NCBI GenBank assembly: GCA_023053685.1
Contig: JALIGW010000015.1
Location: forward strand, 60,001-124,000
Direction: 5' to 3'
Length of the DNA: 64,000 bases
Source of the DNA: Diadophis punctatus similis
Lineage: Eukaryota; Chordata; Lepidosauria; Squamata; Dipsadidae
In this document: positions 10,484 through 21,628 of the stretch, piece by piece
How the letters are laid out: the number at the start of each line of letters is the position of its first letter
Numbering within the stretch: position 1 is the first letter of the stretch
Notes under the pieces: generated by a model
The model's input: the letters and a program-made list of their open reading frames with translations, nothing else
Told to the model about the DNA's origin: nothing
Databases searched by the model: none
Position numbers and translations under genes: made by a program

Positions 10484-11155
10484 TCTCCTCCTCCCTCCCT
10501 CCCTCCCTCCCTCCCTCCTCCTCCTCCTCCTCCTCCTCCTCCTCCTCTTCTTCTTCTTCTTCTTCTTCTTCTTCTTCTTCTTCTTCTTCTTCTTCTTCTT
10601 CTTCTTCTTCTTCTTCTCCTCCTCCTCCTCCTCCTCCTTCTCCTCCTCCCTTCTTCTTCTTCTTCTTCTTCCTCTTCCTCTTCCTCCTCCTCCTCCTCCT
10701 CTTCTTCTTCTTCTTCTTCTTCTTCCTCCTCCTCCTCTTCTTCTTCCTCTTCCTCCTCCTCTTCCTCCTCCTCCTCTTCTGCCTCCTTCTCCTTCTCCTT
10801 CTCCTTCTCCTTCTCCTCCTCCTCCTCCCTTCTTCTTCTTCTTCTTCTTCTTCTTCTTCTTCTTCTTCTTCTTCTTCTTCTTCTTCTTCTTCTTCCTTCT
10901 TCTTCCTCTTCCTCTTCCTCCTCCTCCTCCTCCTCCTCCTCCTCCTCTTCTTCTTCTTCTTCTTCTTCTTCTTCTTCTTCTTCTTCTTCTTCTTCTTCTT
11001 CTTCTTCCTCCTCCTCCTCCTCCTCTTCTTCTTCTTCCTCTTCCTCCTCCTCTTCCTCCTCCTCTTCTGCCTCCTCCTCCTCCTCCTCCTCTTCTTCTTC
11101 TTCTTCTCCTCCTCCTCCTCCTCCATCCCCCTCCCCCTCCCCCTCCTCCTCCTCT
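10484..11155. repeat. 670-bp polypyrimidine tract, (CTT)n/(CCT)n mosaic
   Basis: The plus strand is nearly all C and T for about 670 bp, in alternating blocks of TTC, CCT, CTCCTT and CCCT, broken by two lone G bases and one A. The long poly-Ser/Leu and poly-Arg/Lys/Glu frames on both strands are artefacts. Such mirror-symmetric tracts can form triplex (H-DNA). Confidence 0.97.
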
Positions 11156-11156
11156 A

Positions 11157-11985
11157 GCTAACCCCTGTGGGACACCATCTGAACTTGCTGTCCTACTGGC
11201 CAAAGTCCTCAAGGTCCTTCTTACGCTGGAAGAAATGGCTGACGTTTATTTATTGCAAGGCAATCCGGCCATCCAGAAATCAAAACTAATCATCAAAACC
11301 CCCAAAATCTTCGAGCAGCACCATGTTCACCTTTCCTCAAAATACTTTTGCGTGCAAAGATTTATTCAGGTTCTCCCGTCAGAACGGCCTTAGCTTGGCT
11401 CGTGGAGGACTCGCTTCGGTTAACTGGACCCTGCTGCCACTTAGTGGAGAGTTGGCGCATTCTGCCTTCCTGACGCTCGACGGATGTGTCCCACATCCCT
11501 GAAGATGAAATAATGAGGCTTGTTCATTCCTGTAATAATTAACGGTGCATTTGCACTCCACGTGGATCACTGTTGATGTTTACCGTTTCGTCAAGTATGA
11601 TGGATGCCTTGTGTTTGCAAATTCAGATTAGCATAATTTCTTAACCAAGGGACCCATGAAAAGGTTCAATTATGAAGCAATCTCATTAATACCAGGGCTT
11701 GTTAAACTAATAGAACAAGACAACCTCAACAGCTCTGCTCTGGATACATGTGCTTCAAATATAATTAATGGAGAAGGACTCCGGGCTTTGAAACAAGCTT
11801 TATGCTATGAAATATGACATGCTGGAATAACTGTAGTAATAATGTTATCATGCTCAAAGTCCAATGGCTTCCTCCCCCCTCCCCTTAGAAATTCAGTCAT
11901 TTGTTCTAAACACGTTCCATTCAAACCACAGGCACATGATAAAGTTTAAACGCCAGCCAGAAAATTCTGGTTAAGTCTGGATCTC
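11157..11985. other. Single-copy block, candidate conserved noncoding DNA at 11560-11840
   Basis: No repeats are recognised. The part from about 11560 to 11840 is AT-rich, with ATTAGCATAATTTC and ATATAATTAATGG type words and no open frame. Function is not shown by the sequence. Confidence 0.3.
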
Positions 11986-12265
11986 CTATTTATTTATTTG
12001 TTTGTTTGTTTATTTATTTATTAGTGAGACTTATATACCGCCTCACAATGCAAGCACTCTCTAAGGCTAAGCGGCTTACACCATTAAGCAATGTCTATTT
12101 TACATTGCCCCCAACAATCTGGATCCTCATTTTACCTACCTCGGAAGGATGGAAGGCTGAGTCAACCTTCAGCCGGTGAGATTTGAACCGCTGACCTGCG
12201 GATCACAGTCAGCTAAAGTGGCCTGCAGTACTGCACTCTAACTGCTGCCTCGGCTCATTAATCAA
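11986..12265 (-). mobile_element. tRNA-derived SINE after a TTTA/TTTG run
   Basis: A TTTATTTG-type run (11988-12024) precedes a minus-strand SINE with CCCCCAACAATCTGGATCCT, CTCGGAAGGATGGAAGGCTG and a tRNA-like end at 12240-12260. It is a diverged member of the family at 1553-2050. Confidence 0.8.
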
Positions 12266-12800
12266 TTCTAATGCAAGCTAGGTAAATTCCATATAGTGAC
12301 TTCCCTTCAAACATTTTGTCATGCAGTTTGATTTGCTGCATTATGAGTTGGGTTTGCACCAATTTTATAAGGCCCAATTGGGCTCTGCTCGCATGACAAA
12401 TTCTGTTCATGGATATCTCTCCTCTTGACACTCGTTCACATTTTCATTTTGCTAAAAGTATAGGTAGACCAGCCCAACTGTTAACAACCAAGAATGAAGG
12501 TTTGGTATAATCTGTATTCCTTAACAAAGCCCGAAAAGAAATTGGATGGCTCTCAGATGTTGGCTGATTTTAGGAATCATTTTTCCCCATACCTGTGAAA
12601 CCACCACTAGTCACTGTTTCACTGAATAAAGTCTCCAACCAAATAAATATTCTCTCTTCTCAACAAATGGCCCAAAAGAGTCTACAACAAAAGCAATAGA
12701 ATCAACAGTAATTTTTTTTAAAGCAAAATAAGATCTCTGATGCCATTTCTAAAGCGAACCAAGAGATAGTTGAAAAGGTAATAAGGTTGCCTTACGTTCT
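12266..12800. other. Single-copy intergenic DNA
   Basis: Unique AT-rich sequence, no feature seen. Confidence 0.4.
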
Positions 12801-12809
12801 TTATACTCA

Positions 12810-12875
12810 ACAGCACTTTTTCATGCGGCTGTTGATAAAAATAGGATCGCCAACATGATTGCCAATGTCCGATGA
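12810..12875 (+). pseudogene. RTE-clade LINE, last ~21 codons of the reverse-transcriptase ORF
   Basis: Reading from 12810 gives a short C-terminal peptide containing HAAVDKNRIANMIANVR and a TGA stop at 12873-12875. It matches the C-terminus of the minus-strand RTE fragment at 28065-28690 (NRIANIIANI). It is a severely 5'-truncated copy whose 3' end abuts a purine microsatellite starting at about 12883. Confidence 0.75.
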
Positions 12876-12882
12876 CGGTTTT

Positions 12883-13170
12883 GGAAGAAGAAGGAAGAAG
12901 GAAGAAGAAGGAAGAAGGAAGAAGGAAGAAGGAAGAAGGAAGAAGGAAGAAGGAAGAAGGAAGAAGGAAGAAGGAAGAAGGAAGAAGGAAGAAGGAAGAA
13001 GGAAGAAGGAAGAAGGAAGACAGAAGATGAAGAAGGAGAAGGAGGAGAAGAAGGAGGAGGAGGAAGAGGAGGAGGAGAAGGAGAAGGAGAAGGAGAAGGA
13101 GAAGGAGAAGGAGAAGGAGAAGGAGAAGGAGAAGGAGAAGGAGAAGGAGAAGAAGAAGAAGAAGAAGAAG
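12883..13170. repeat. Polypurine tract: (GGAAGAA)n then (GGAGAA)n
   Basis: A 7-bp unit GGAAGAA is repeated about 18 times to 13020, then a GGAGAA hexamer array to about 13150, ending in GAA and TAG triplets. The charged open frames across it are not genes. Confidence 0.97.
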
Positions 13171-13175
13171 TAGTA

Positions 13176-13577
13176 GTAGTTCTGTAAAAGGTTTCATCAG
13201 GTTGGTAGGATAGTTCACAACTAGAAGGAAAAAGGAGTGTAGCCCAGTGGTAGGGTCTAGATATTGACATTATGTGTTAAATGTTTCAAAGTTGATATAA
13301 GTTATTTTTGTCTTCGAACCAAGTCATTAATCTCCTCTCCTTTAACTTGAAGAAAGCTAGTAGGAATCATGTGGTCCTTGCTGGACTACAAATTAATCAT
13401 GCCTGGGAGTTAAGTTATACTGTCTGGGGTTGATAGTAGTTGAAGGCAACAACTTCTTGAGAAATATGTCAATGAAGATTCTCACTAAGTCCAGTTGCCG
13501 TGACTCAACCTTCAGACAACTTCTTGAGAAGTTTGTCATCTCACAGTAGATGCAGCATTACTACTACACTTCTAAAT
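13176..13577. other. Single-copy intergenic DNA
   Basis: Unique sequence, no gene recognised. Confidence 0.4.
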
Positions 13578-13815
13578 GTCTATGGGGATTCTCAGTCATC
13601 CAGGTCACGGTTGTCCCAAAGGTGCTTTTTCAAGAGGCAACTGGACTTTCTGGTTTTTCTTGGAAGACATTTCTCACCTCATCCAAGAAGCTTCTTCAGC
13701 TCTGGTCAGTCCCCACCATCCAATCAGAGTTGAAGAAGCTTCTTGGATGAGAAGCGAAACATCTTCAAAGAAAAAACAGAAAGTCCAATTGCCTCTTGAA
13801 AAAGCACCTTTGTAC
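13578..13815. repeat. Inverted pair of LINE-tail repeat (GAAGCTTCTTGGATGAGAAG motif)
   Basis: The left arm (about 13618-13703) and right arm (about 13728-13812) are reverse complements carrying CAAGAAGCTTCTTCAGCTCT and GAAGCTTCTTGGATGAGAAG. The element is a vertebrate non-LTR 3' tail also found at 14925-15055, 28870-28960 and 59878-60000. Confidence 0.7.
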
Positions 13816-13918
13816 TATACATCTACATTCCACATCTACGTTCAACTTAGTGATGGAGCATGTGATCTGCATGAAAAAGATCCCAGATTCAGTTCCAACC
13901 ATTTAGGAAGGGAAGGGA

Positions 13919-14110
13919 CAGGGGTGAAATTCAGCAGGTTCTGGAGAACCTGTAGTGGAAATTTTGAGTAGTTCGGAGAACCGACAAATACCACCTCTGG
14001 CTGGCCCCAGAGTGGGGTGGGAATGGAGATTTTGCAATATCCTTCCCCTGCCACGCCCACCAAGCCACGCCCACAGAACCGGTAGGGAAAATTTTTGAAT
14101 TTCACCCCTG
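13919..14110. mobile_element. Non-autonomous hAT element, 192 bp
   Basis: Perfect 14-bp inverted ends CAGGGGTGAAATTC and GAATTTCACCCCTG. Flanks GGAAGGGA and GGAAATGG are imperfectly duplicated. No coding. Confidence 0.8.
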
Positions 14111-14924
14111 GGAAATGGTGGTTCTACTGAATTTGGGCCAGAGTTGACAAGGGTCAGTGTAATTGATGACTTTCCATCCTACTATCAAAATAAGACATTG
14201 GAACATCCTGAGTGGGGTTTTTTTTGGAAATGGATGGGATGGAGGAAAGAGTACATGATATCTGAGAATCTGACAAAATAAACCGAAAAGATCGAGCTCA
14301 TTTTAGGTAAGATGTTTTAGAGAAAAATAGTTTTGATGTATGGGCAGAGTTTGGACAAATTCTTCTCAAACTACGTTGGCCTGAAAATGTACAATCTAAT
14401 ACTCAAGTGAACAGAATGAAAGAATAAATTTTGGACGTCTCTAAATATTGTCAGCTTGGACCCCATGGGAATCTGGAAGGGGGGTTTTTTGGGTTTTTTT
14501 TTTTTTTTTGGCAGCTTCAAGTCCTTTTCAGCAAAATGGGTCATGTGCAAAACACAATATCTTCCTAACAATTCATTGTTGAGCCTCACACTTGCTTCCT
14601 CACGCTAATGTTTGTTTCCTACATTAATTATCTCGGTGCCATTATGCATACGCTTGCTGTCTCTTTCTCTTAATCAACAGGACAGGAATTTTAAAATCAC
14701 GTTCTTGGGGTTTTTTTTCCTTCCCTGCTTTTTTCTTTTCTTTTTCTCTTTTTGTATCACCAGGGACCAAAAATAGTTGAGGAAAGATGAATGATTCAGA
14801 TGGATGAATTCTGCATCTCTGCATCTTCAGTGGAGAAAAAATGTGCCTCTCATTGCAAAAAAAAAAACCCTCTTTTTTTTAAACCTCTTTTTTTTTAAAG
14901 TGGGATTTTATGGCTCAAAGTCCG
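14111..14924. other. Single-copy intergenic DNA with T-rich runs
   Basis: Unique sequence with homopolymer T and A runs near 14495, 14710 and 14870-14900. No gene recognised. Confidence 0.4.
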
Positions 14925-15055
14925 TAGAGATTCTCAGTCACCCAGGTTACGGTTGTCCCAAAGGTGCTTATTCAGGAGGCAACTGGACTTTCTTGTTTTT
15001 TCTGTTTGAAGACGTTTCGCTTCTCATCCAAGAAGCTTCTTCAGCTCTGACAGGA
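14925..15055 (-). repeat. LINE-tail fragment (GAAGCTTCTTGGATGAGAAG motif)
   Basis: Contains GGTTGTCCCAAAGGTGCTTA, GAGGCAACTGGACTTTC and CATCCAAGAAGCTTCTTCAG, the same tail as at 13578-13815. Confidence 0.7.
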
Positions 15056-15117
15056 TAGTGGGGAATAGAAGGATAGATTTTCCTTGCAGACAGCTGGTCA
15101 TTTCCATCCTTTTAGAG

Positions 15118-15813
15118 CAGCGGTTCCCAACCTTCCTAATGCCGTGACCCATGCCCCGCCCCCATGCCCCCACCGTGACCCACCCCGCCACCGCCATTTG
15201 GGTTCTTTTACCCTCTGCGCATGCGCAAAGTATTCTGTGCATGCGCAGAGGGTAAAATAACCCAAATGGCGGCATCCGGGCGAAGTCTCCAGATCCGGGC
15301 GAGGTCTCTGCTCGCTTCGCGTGTTGCCTCTGGGAGCTTTTCGAGCCCTGTTGCGAAAGGCATGCGCAACTTCAGCAGGGCCGGGACAGGCGGCTGCCCG
15401 GAGAGAGCCATCCCCTTCGTAGAGTCTCTCCCGTCTACTTGTAGTGTTCAGGGCGAAGGGGGTGGCTCTCTCCAGGCAGCCACCTATCTCGGCCCCGCTG
15501 AAGTCGCGCACGCCTTTCGCGACAGGGCTCGAAAAGCTCCCAGAGGCAACACGTGAAGTGAGCGGAGACCTCGCCCGGACGCCACCATTTGGGTTCTTTT
15601 ACCCTCTGCACATGCGCAGAATGCTTTGCACATGCGCAGAGGGTAAAAGAACCCAAATAGCGGTGGCGGGTTGGGTCGTGGGGCACGGGTGGTGGGGCGC
15701 GATATGGCCAGGGTTGTGGCAGTGAGGGGGGGAGCTGAGGATGCCGGGGCGACCCCTGGGAAATGGTCATTCGACCCCCAAAGGGGTCACGACCCTCAGG
15801 TTGGGAACCGCTG
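15118..15813. mobile_element. Non-autonomous hAT element, 696 bp
   Basis: Inverted ends CAGCGGTTCCCAACCT and AGGTTGGGAACCGCTG lie inside a perfect 8-bp duplication TTTTAGAG (15110-15117 and 15814-15821). The GC-rich interior has internal inverted copies of TACCCTCTGCGCATGCGC. The same end family (GGTTCTCAACC, GGGGTC) is at 25872-26366 and 54765-55380. No transposase frame. Confidence 0.9.
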
Positions 15814-15821
15814 TTTTAGAG

Positions 15822-16562
15822 GGTCCATGAAGCACTTGGAAGTTTATCTGTGTCCTCAGGGTCACCTGAGTAATGCAAATGGTTTCTGTAGTCTGCAATT
15901 TTTTTTCTCCGGAAATCCATTCTACTTTATGGCTCACCACAATGAAAAGAATTCATTAAAAAGTGGTTTGGTTTTTCGGCTAAGGTTTGTCAAAGTAAGC
16001 CTCCCTATGCATCTGTGTTAAAATACTTTAAGCAGGGTAATGAAACTTAGGAAGGGAAAGCAAGTTTGCTAGATTAAATTCAATTTGTAAATGTTGATTA
16101 ATTCTGTGCAAGGAGGTAATGATCCAGAGGAGAGAGAAAAAATGACACTGGAAATGAGGTTCAAAGATTATAGCAGCTGGGCACAAAAATTCTGTAGCTT
16201 GGAGTTACAAAGGAGGGGTAGGTTGCTTTTAAGCATGCTTGTGCTCTCGTTTTTATGGAAAAGGCAGAAATAAAGAGAAGAGGTGAAGTTTGAAGTAAAA
16301 GAGACGCTTGAGTTCTGAAGGACATGTCATTTAATTGTACAAAATTGCTAGATTTGTGCCATTGGAAATAACTTGCTGCTTTTCTAAAGCAGGGGAGTGA
16401 CCTTCAAAATATGTTTTGAATATATTGAAAAAAAAATATAACCTTAGACTGTCTACTGTCGACCTCACCCCATTTCTAAGAGGTCTTTAAGGGGCTTGCA
16501 TAAGCACACCAGCATGCCTACCATCCCTGTCCTAATGTACCCTTTTATTCGTATCCATTTCA
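15822..16562. other. Single-copy intergenic DNA
   Basis: Unique sequence, no feature seen. Confidence 0.4.
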
Positions 16563-17032
16563 TGTGTTAGAACCATGTTCAAACGATTGGGTGTGTTAAT
16601 ATATGATTAAGCCACAAATCATTGTTATGTGTATATTGCTTTAAATGCATTGTGGATGATTACTATATAAGCAAGCAAGAGAGCATGCTCAGTGTGGTTG
16701 GTGGTTTAGTGTGGTTCAGTGTGGTGAGTGGTGTTTGACGGTGTGTTTCGCATTGAAGACTCTCTGCTGCTTTACTGATGAGTAGATTACTTTATGGCTG
16801 TGTGAAATTGCTGTGAAGAAAAGAGTAACTATCTGTGATAGTATAGAATAGCTGTAATCTTTGTGAGTTAAAACAAAGATAGGCAAGAAGAAGAAACTTC
16901 GCATTGACTGAATAACTGTGTATGACTTGGACTTCCTATTTAACTTTGCTACTATTTTGTACATATTAAAGATATTCTGTTTATTGACTGAATAGCATTC
17001 ATATCAAACTGCAACACCATTACTACAACACA
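16563..17032 (+). mobile_element. Solo LTR, 470 bp
   Basis: The segment begins TGTGTTAG and ends CAACACA, the TG...CA ends of an LTR, and is flanked by a 5-bp duplication TTTCA (16558-16562 and 17033-17037). It holds a TATA-like CTATATAAGCAAG near 16664 and an ATTAAAG poly(A)-like word near 16965. No internal retroviral or retrotransposon coding is attached, so the element was probably lost by LTR-LTR recombination. Superfamily unassigned; orientation follows the TATA and poly(A) order. Confidence 0.7.
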
Positions 17033-17440
17033 TTTCACTGTGTATGTGCTTAACAGCACAATAACTCCTTAACATCATGTATTCATAGTTATGTTTGTAT
17101 ATCTGTTATCTAATACATGCCTGACAAAATAAATAAATAAAAATAAATAAAATATTATGTCTCCATATACAGCCCGGTCACACCTTTTCTGGTAGGGTTG
17201 CACTAAGCTATGGTTTAATCTTGGCTCAATGAATACATTAGATACTTGGGTTTGCATAAGTTGAAGGTCACAAAGAAGCAGGACCCACTGCATCTCATAT
17301 CACGCAAGGCATTCAAATTCACATTTATTTATTCAGTCTTGTTTATTACAGCCCTCAAGCCAGATGCACACTAGGCTAGAAGGTAGGAGACCCTGAGTTC
17401 AAGTTCTGGCATAGCCATGAAAGCCAACAGGTGAGCAAAA
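17033..17440. other. Intergenic DNA with SINE fragment and AAAT run
   Basis: An AAAT-type run lies at 17128-17152. A diverged SINE fragment with CACTAGGCTAGAAG and TGAGTTCAAGTTCTGGCAT lies near 17365-17430 and is related to the SINE at 34756-35372. Confidence 0.5.
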
Positions 17441-17444
17441 CTAA

Positions 17445-17733
17445 GATCATTAAAAGCCTACAGACTCAAACATATGAAAAACGGTTGCAGGATTTGGGTT
17501 TGGTTAGTCTAGAGCAGTGTTTCTCAACCTTGGCAGTTTGAAGATGTGTGGACTTCAACTCCCAGAATTCCACAGCCAGCAACGCTGGCTGTGGAATTCT
17601 GGGAGTTGAAGTCCACACATCTTCAAACTGCCAAGGTTGAGAAACACTGCTCTAGAGAAAAGAAGGACTAGGGGTGACATGATAGCAGTGTTCCAGTATT
17701 TGAGGGGCTGCTGCAAAGAAGAAGGGGCCAATG
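17445..17733 (+). mobile_element. CR1 3' fragment, plus strand, holding a hAT MITE
   Basis: Contains ACGGTTGCAGGATTTGGGTT before and GACTAGGGGTGACATGATAG after the insertion at 17515-17649; these are adjacent in intact CR1. Confidence 0.8.
17515..17649. mobile_element. Palindromic hAT MITE, 135 bp
   Basis: Almost the whole element is one inverted repeat: CAGTGTTTCTCAACCTTGGC ... and its reverse complement, with arms of about 64 bp. Flanks GTCTAGAG (17507-17514) and CTCTAGAG (17650-17657) match at 7 of 8. Copies at 36559, 55778 and 60189 have the same length. Confidence 0.92.
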
Positions 17734-17735
17734 GA

Positions 17736-18017
17736 TGGATGGAAGGAAGGGAGGGAGGGAGGGAGGGAGCAGGGGTGGAAAGAAAGAGAAAAAGGAAGGA
17801 AGGGAGGAAGGGAGGAAGGGAGGGAGGGATTGGGGTGGAAAGGAGAGGGGATGGAAGAAAGGAAGGAAGGAAGGAAGGAAGGAAGGAAGGAAGGAAGGAA
17901 GGAAGGAAGGAAGGAAGGAAGGAGAAAGGAAGGAAGGAGAAAGGAAGGAAGGAAGGAAGGAAGGAAGGAAGGAAGGAAGGAAGGAAGGAAGGAAGGAAGG
18001 AAGGAAGGAAGGAAAGG
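17736..18017. repeat. (GGAA)n/(GGGA)n polypurine tract
   Basis: About 280 bp of purine-rich GGAA and GGGA units. It starts right after the truncated CR1. Confidence 0.97.
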
Positions 18018-19708
18018 AACTGAGAAGACACACCTGCTTGCAGTGCATTTAACTCTACTCAGCAGGTACTTATGCAGATACCTGTCAAGAAAGGGGAAAA
18101 ATCATTTTACATTTCTGTCTGGAAAAAAAATCAATAATTTTGATTATACATCAGCGAAAGTGATCTTTGAAACCATCCTTGGTGAAAATAGAAAACATAA
18201 TCAAATCAGACCTCTGAAACAAGATGTGTCAAGCCTAGTTGAACGGAATGCTTTACCCGATAATGGCAGGCTTGAAAGAGAAGCCGAAGAAATCACTGCA
18301 AAACACAATATTCAGCTCTGAAACTTTGGAAAGCCAGAGGGAAAGCTAGTGATGATGTGCTGGCGGGCCTTTCAAAAAATATTGGGTGAGCACCAATGGA
18401 TAAAAAAAATGAGATAACAACCACGACATTTTGGTATTGCCCGTCATGCAACCAAGGCAGAGTTTCTCCTTTGATATTCATAATTTACAACATTCAAAAT
18501 CCAGATACTGGAAAGAGAAATGTGTGAAAATACAAACACACATACTTCCAGCGTATTGGAAAATTGGTTAAAAAAATAGGCATATAAGAAGAAATAGACA
18601 TCAAAAGGTAAAAATATCTGAGAATATAATGCCCAATGGAGAGGAACATAAAGGGTAGTTTGTACTCCACATAAGGGAGGGAGGAAGTTGTGTTAATATG
18701 AATTCAAATATTTCATTTTATAATGTGAACCAAAGAATTACATGCTGGTTAATGGCATTCTGCACATCTGAAATGGAGATACCTTATTCGGATGATAAGA
18801 TAAAAGAATAATCTTAGGAATCTGTGCATCTACTTATCGCTAACTTGGTTATAAATCCAATGAATGTCCCACCAGTTTTATTTCAACTTGTGTATAATTT
18901 AGAAGAAACTGAGGGGTGTCCAGCTCTCTAGTCTGTTCCTGATAATGTCACCAGATTTTAGATCTTAGATCACATATTGTAGGAGAGAAGAGAAGATGGT
19001 GGGGAGAGGACGCCCCCTCATTTACTTTCCTTACAAAAAGACCCCAATTTCTCAATCAAAAATAACAAAAGACTTAGAAAAATGTACCATTTTTCTTTAG
19101 TTATCCTTCAAGCTACTGTAGTCGAGCCAGACCTACTGACTGGAATTCAAAGAGGCCTGATTCCACTTCACAGCTTTGTAAGCCAAGAAAGCTTCCTTGT
19201 GTAACTCACACAACATTTTTAAAAAAAATCCATGACATGAAACTTAATTTCTACTGTATCTTAAAGGGGGAAAAACAACAACAACAACGAAAAATAGGAA
19301 TCAATAATATCTTGAAGGACACGAAGTTATAGTCTTCTTCCCCTCTCGCCAGCCTTCTCCCTCCTTCTTAATAAGAGGCAAGGATTTTCACAGGCAGATC
19401 CATGCTGAGTTTTTGACAACATGTACAGAATGCACAATGGCCAGTGAGATTAATCACAGATCTGCTGAGGTAAAGATTCCCAGGAGGAAAATATTCAGTG
19501 TCTGGTTTCAATATTGGCTAGGTTTCTGAAGGGCAACCTGGAAGATGGCTTGGTTTTGCAAATCTTTCGTTTTGTCTGATAACATAAAATAATATTCCGG
19601 GGGGAAATGAAAATGGAACTGCTTGTTGAGTTTTGCAGAAGTTGTTTGAAGTCTTACTCCCCTTTACTGGATCCACCTGGATCTTAAGAGGATGCCTAGA
19701 TAATATAG
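18018..19708. other. Single-copy intergenic DNA
   Basis: Unique AT-rich sequence. A frame continues for about 90 codons past the purine tract to 18321, but it has no start of its own and no recognisable domain, so I do not call it a gene. A CAA run lies at 19275-19288. Confidence 0.4.
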
Positions 19709-20478
19709 GTAGTCCTTGACTTACAACAGTTTGTTTAGTGACTATTTGAGGTCGCAGAGACACTGAACAAAGTTTGAACAGAGTTTGCAGCACGTCTGAC
19801 CAGCACATAATTAAATGAACTTCAGCAGGGTTCAATTATATATAAGAAAATGTCTTTATATACAATACCATACAGCTGAATCCAGAAGTACAGAATCCAG
19901 AAGCACAGAAGTAATATTCACAGAAGCAATATAATACAGAGGCAAGACATTATAATACAGAGACTCACTCATATACATACAGATCAGAGAACCTAAGCCA
20001 CGCCCAGGCTCCGAGCCATTTCTTATGGCCCCATACAAACAAATACTGTTTCAGTTTCCAAACAGTCCCCATTGGCTGACCTGTTGCTATGCCTATACAT
20101 TGGCTGACCTTGTTACTAAACCCTATTCCAGTTCATGAATATACTCTGACAGTGGCTTACGACTGTTTATCACACAACTGATGCAGCATCCCAATGGTCA
20201 CATGATCAAAATTCAGACACTTGGCAACTGACTCATATTTATGATGGTTGCCGTGTCCCGGGGTCACGTGATCCCCTGTTGCAAACTTCTAACAAGCTAA
20301 GTCATTGGGGAAGCCAGATTCATTTAACAACCGTGTTACTAACTGAACAGCTGCAGTGGTTCACTTAACCACCGTGGCCAGGAAGGTCGTAAAACAGGGA
20401 AACACTCACTTAACAACTGTCTCACTTAGCAACAGAAATTTTGCCCCCAATTGTGGTCATAAGTCAAGGATTACCTGT
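19709..20478. mobile_element. TA-type MITE (AGGTAGTCCTTGACTTAC ends), split by an LTR
   Basis: The left end AGGTAGTCCTTGACTTAC and right end (GGTCATAAGTCAAGGATTAC then CTG) are inverted. The interior has CACATGATCAAAATTCAGA and TTCATTTAACAACCGTG words shared with 40141-40565, 48935-49352 and 53352-53670. Bases 19764-20151 are foreign to the consensus. Confidence 0.8.
19764..20151 (-). mobile_element. Old copia-family solo LTR (probable)
   Basis: In minus orientation it starts TGTCAGAGTATATTCATGAACTGG and, further in, holds GTCAGCCAATG twice, then a GGGCGTGGCTTAG word, and ends near TTTGTTCA. The head matches the intact copia LTR (ATTCATGACTGG..., GTCAGCCAAT). It interrupts a MITE, so it is an insertion. 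No 5-bp duplication could be recognised, and the interior is absent. The remaining body is diverged, so assignment rests on the head. Confidence 0.55.
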
Positions 20479-21537
20479 ACAGAGATAAGGCCCCATAACA
20501 ATCCCGTAAGGGGTCCTGAGAAAAATCTAAGTCATGCATTATCCAGCTTCTTGTAATTTCCACTCTAACGAAGAAACTAGCTGCAGAAATTAATTAGGTA
20601 AAACTGACAGCATGTCCTCCAATCAATGGTCCCCTTAGATTTGAAGGTATCCTAGCAAAACACTTTCCGGTCCATCTTCCTCCTTCTCAACTTCATTTGC
20701 ACATCCAATGTTCCATATGTTATTTCTCCTCGTTCTTGTGAGAACTTATTGTTTTACTCTTGACTTAAACTTTGGGCTGTTTGCTTTGATTATGTCGCAG
20801 ATACATCACAGGAAGTCCTTGACCGATAGTCGTTGAAACCCGCAATTATGGTCATAACTCATGACAGTTGAGTCACAATAGCGTTACTATTGCAAGAACA
20901 CCTTCTTGCTATAATAGATCTTAATAGTCCTGAACTTCCACCAGAGGGACTGAATTGGAACTATCCAAGGTCCTGAGTTCTGCTCTTTATCACAGAGATT
21001 TTGCTTTGGTTTGGAATTAAATTTACTTCAAGTAGGAATTTTGTCTGCTGGCCTTCTCAGGTAGAATTGGGACCGTCTCCATATTTTATTCACAGGTGTC
21101 AAGATCCCAGCTGAGATTATCTCAATAGCCAAATAAGTAAATGAAGTTTAAATTTAAATTTAATAGATTATTACATTCTAGGAAAATGTAGTTGGGTTGT
21201 TAAGTCCAATTCCAGAAAAACTGAATCCTTCAGAATATTTTTGCTATTATTTCATCTCTCAAGGAGGGATATCTGCAAAATTGATCAACACTGGAATGCT
21301 GCAATAACCTTTTTACTTCCTGGACCTTTTCACATCCGGTGGACTTCATGGTAGCAGACTTGATCCTTGGTGCAGGAACCATGATTCCTACCCAAAGCAA
21401 GTTTTTGAAGTACAAATAGGTAATGACAAAGAAGCAACCCGAAACATAGTTCAGTTTATTTCAAAATAACTCAGGTCAACTAAATTCAGCAGTAGCTTAG
21501 CAAATGTGATTCAGACTGGAATGATGTTGGATTTTGA
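20479..21537. other. Intergenic DNA with a small MITE remnant
   Basis: A diverged piece of the TA-type MITE (AGGAAGTCCTTGACCGATAG) lies near 20811-20885. Otherwise unique. Confidence 0.4.
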
Positions 21538-21538
21538 T

Positions 21539-21628
<90 letters not shown>

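Noticed and set aside
10458..11212. Long open frames of poly-Ser/Leu/Phe or poly-Arg/Lys/Glu on both strands
   Set aside because: They are translations of a polypyrimidine microsatellite and are open in several frames at once.
17731..18321. 196-codon frame ending in about 90 non-repetitive codons
   Set aside because: The first half is GGAA repeat. The remaining part has no start, no known motif and no splice context.
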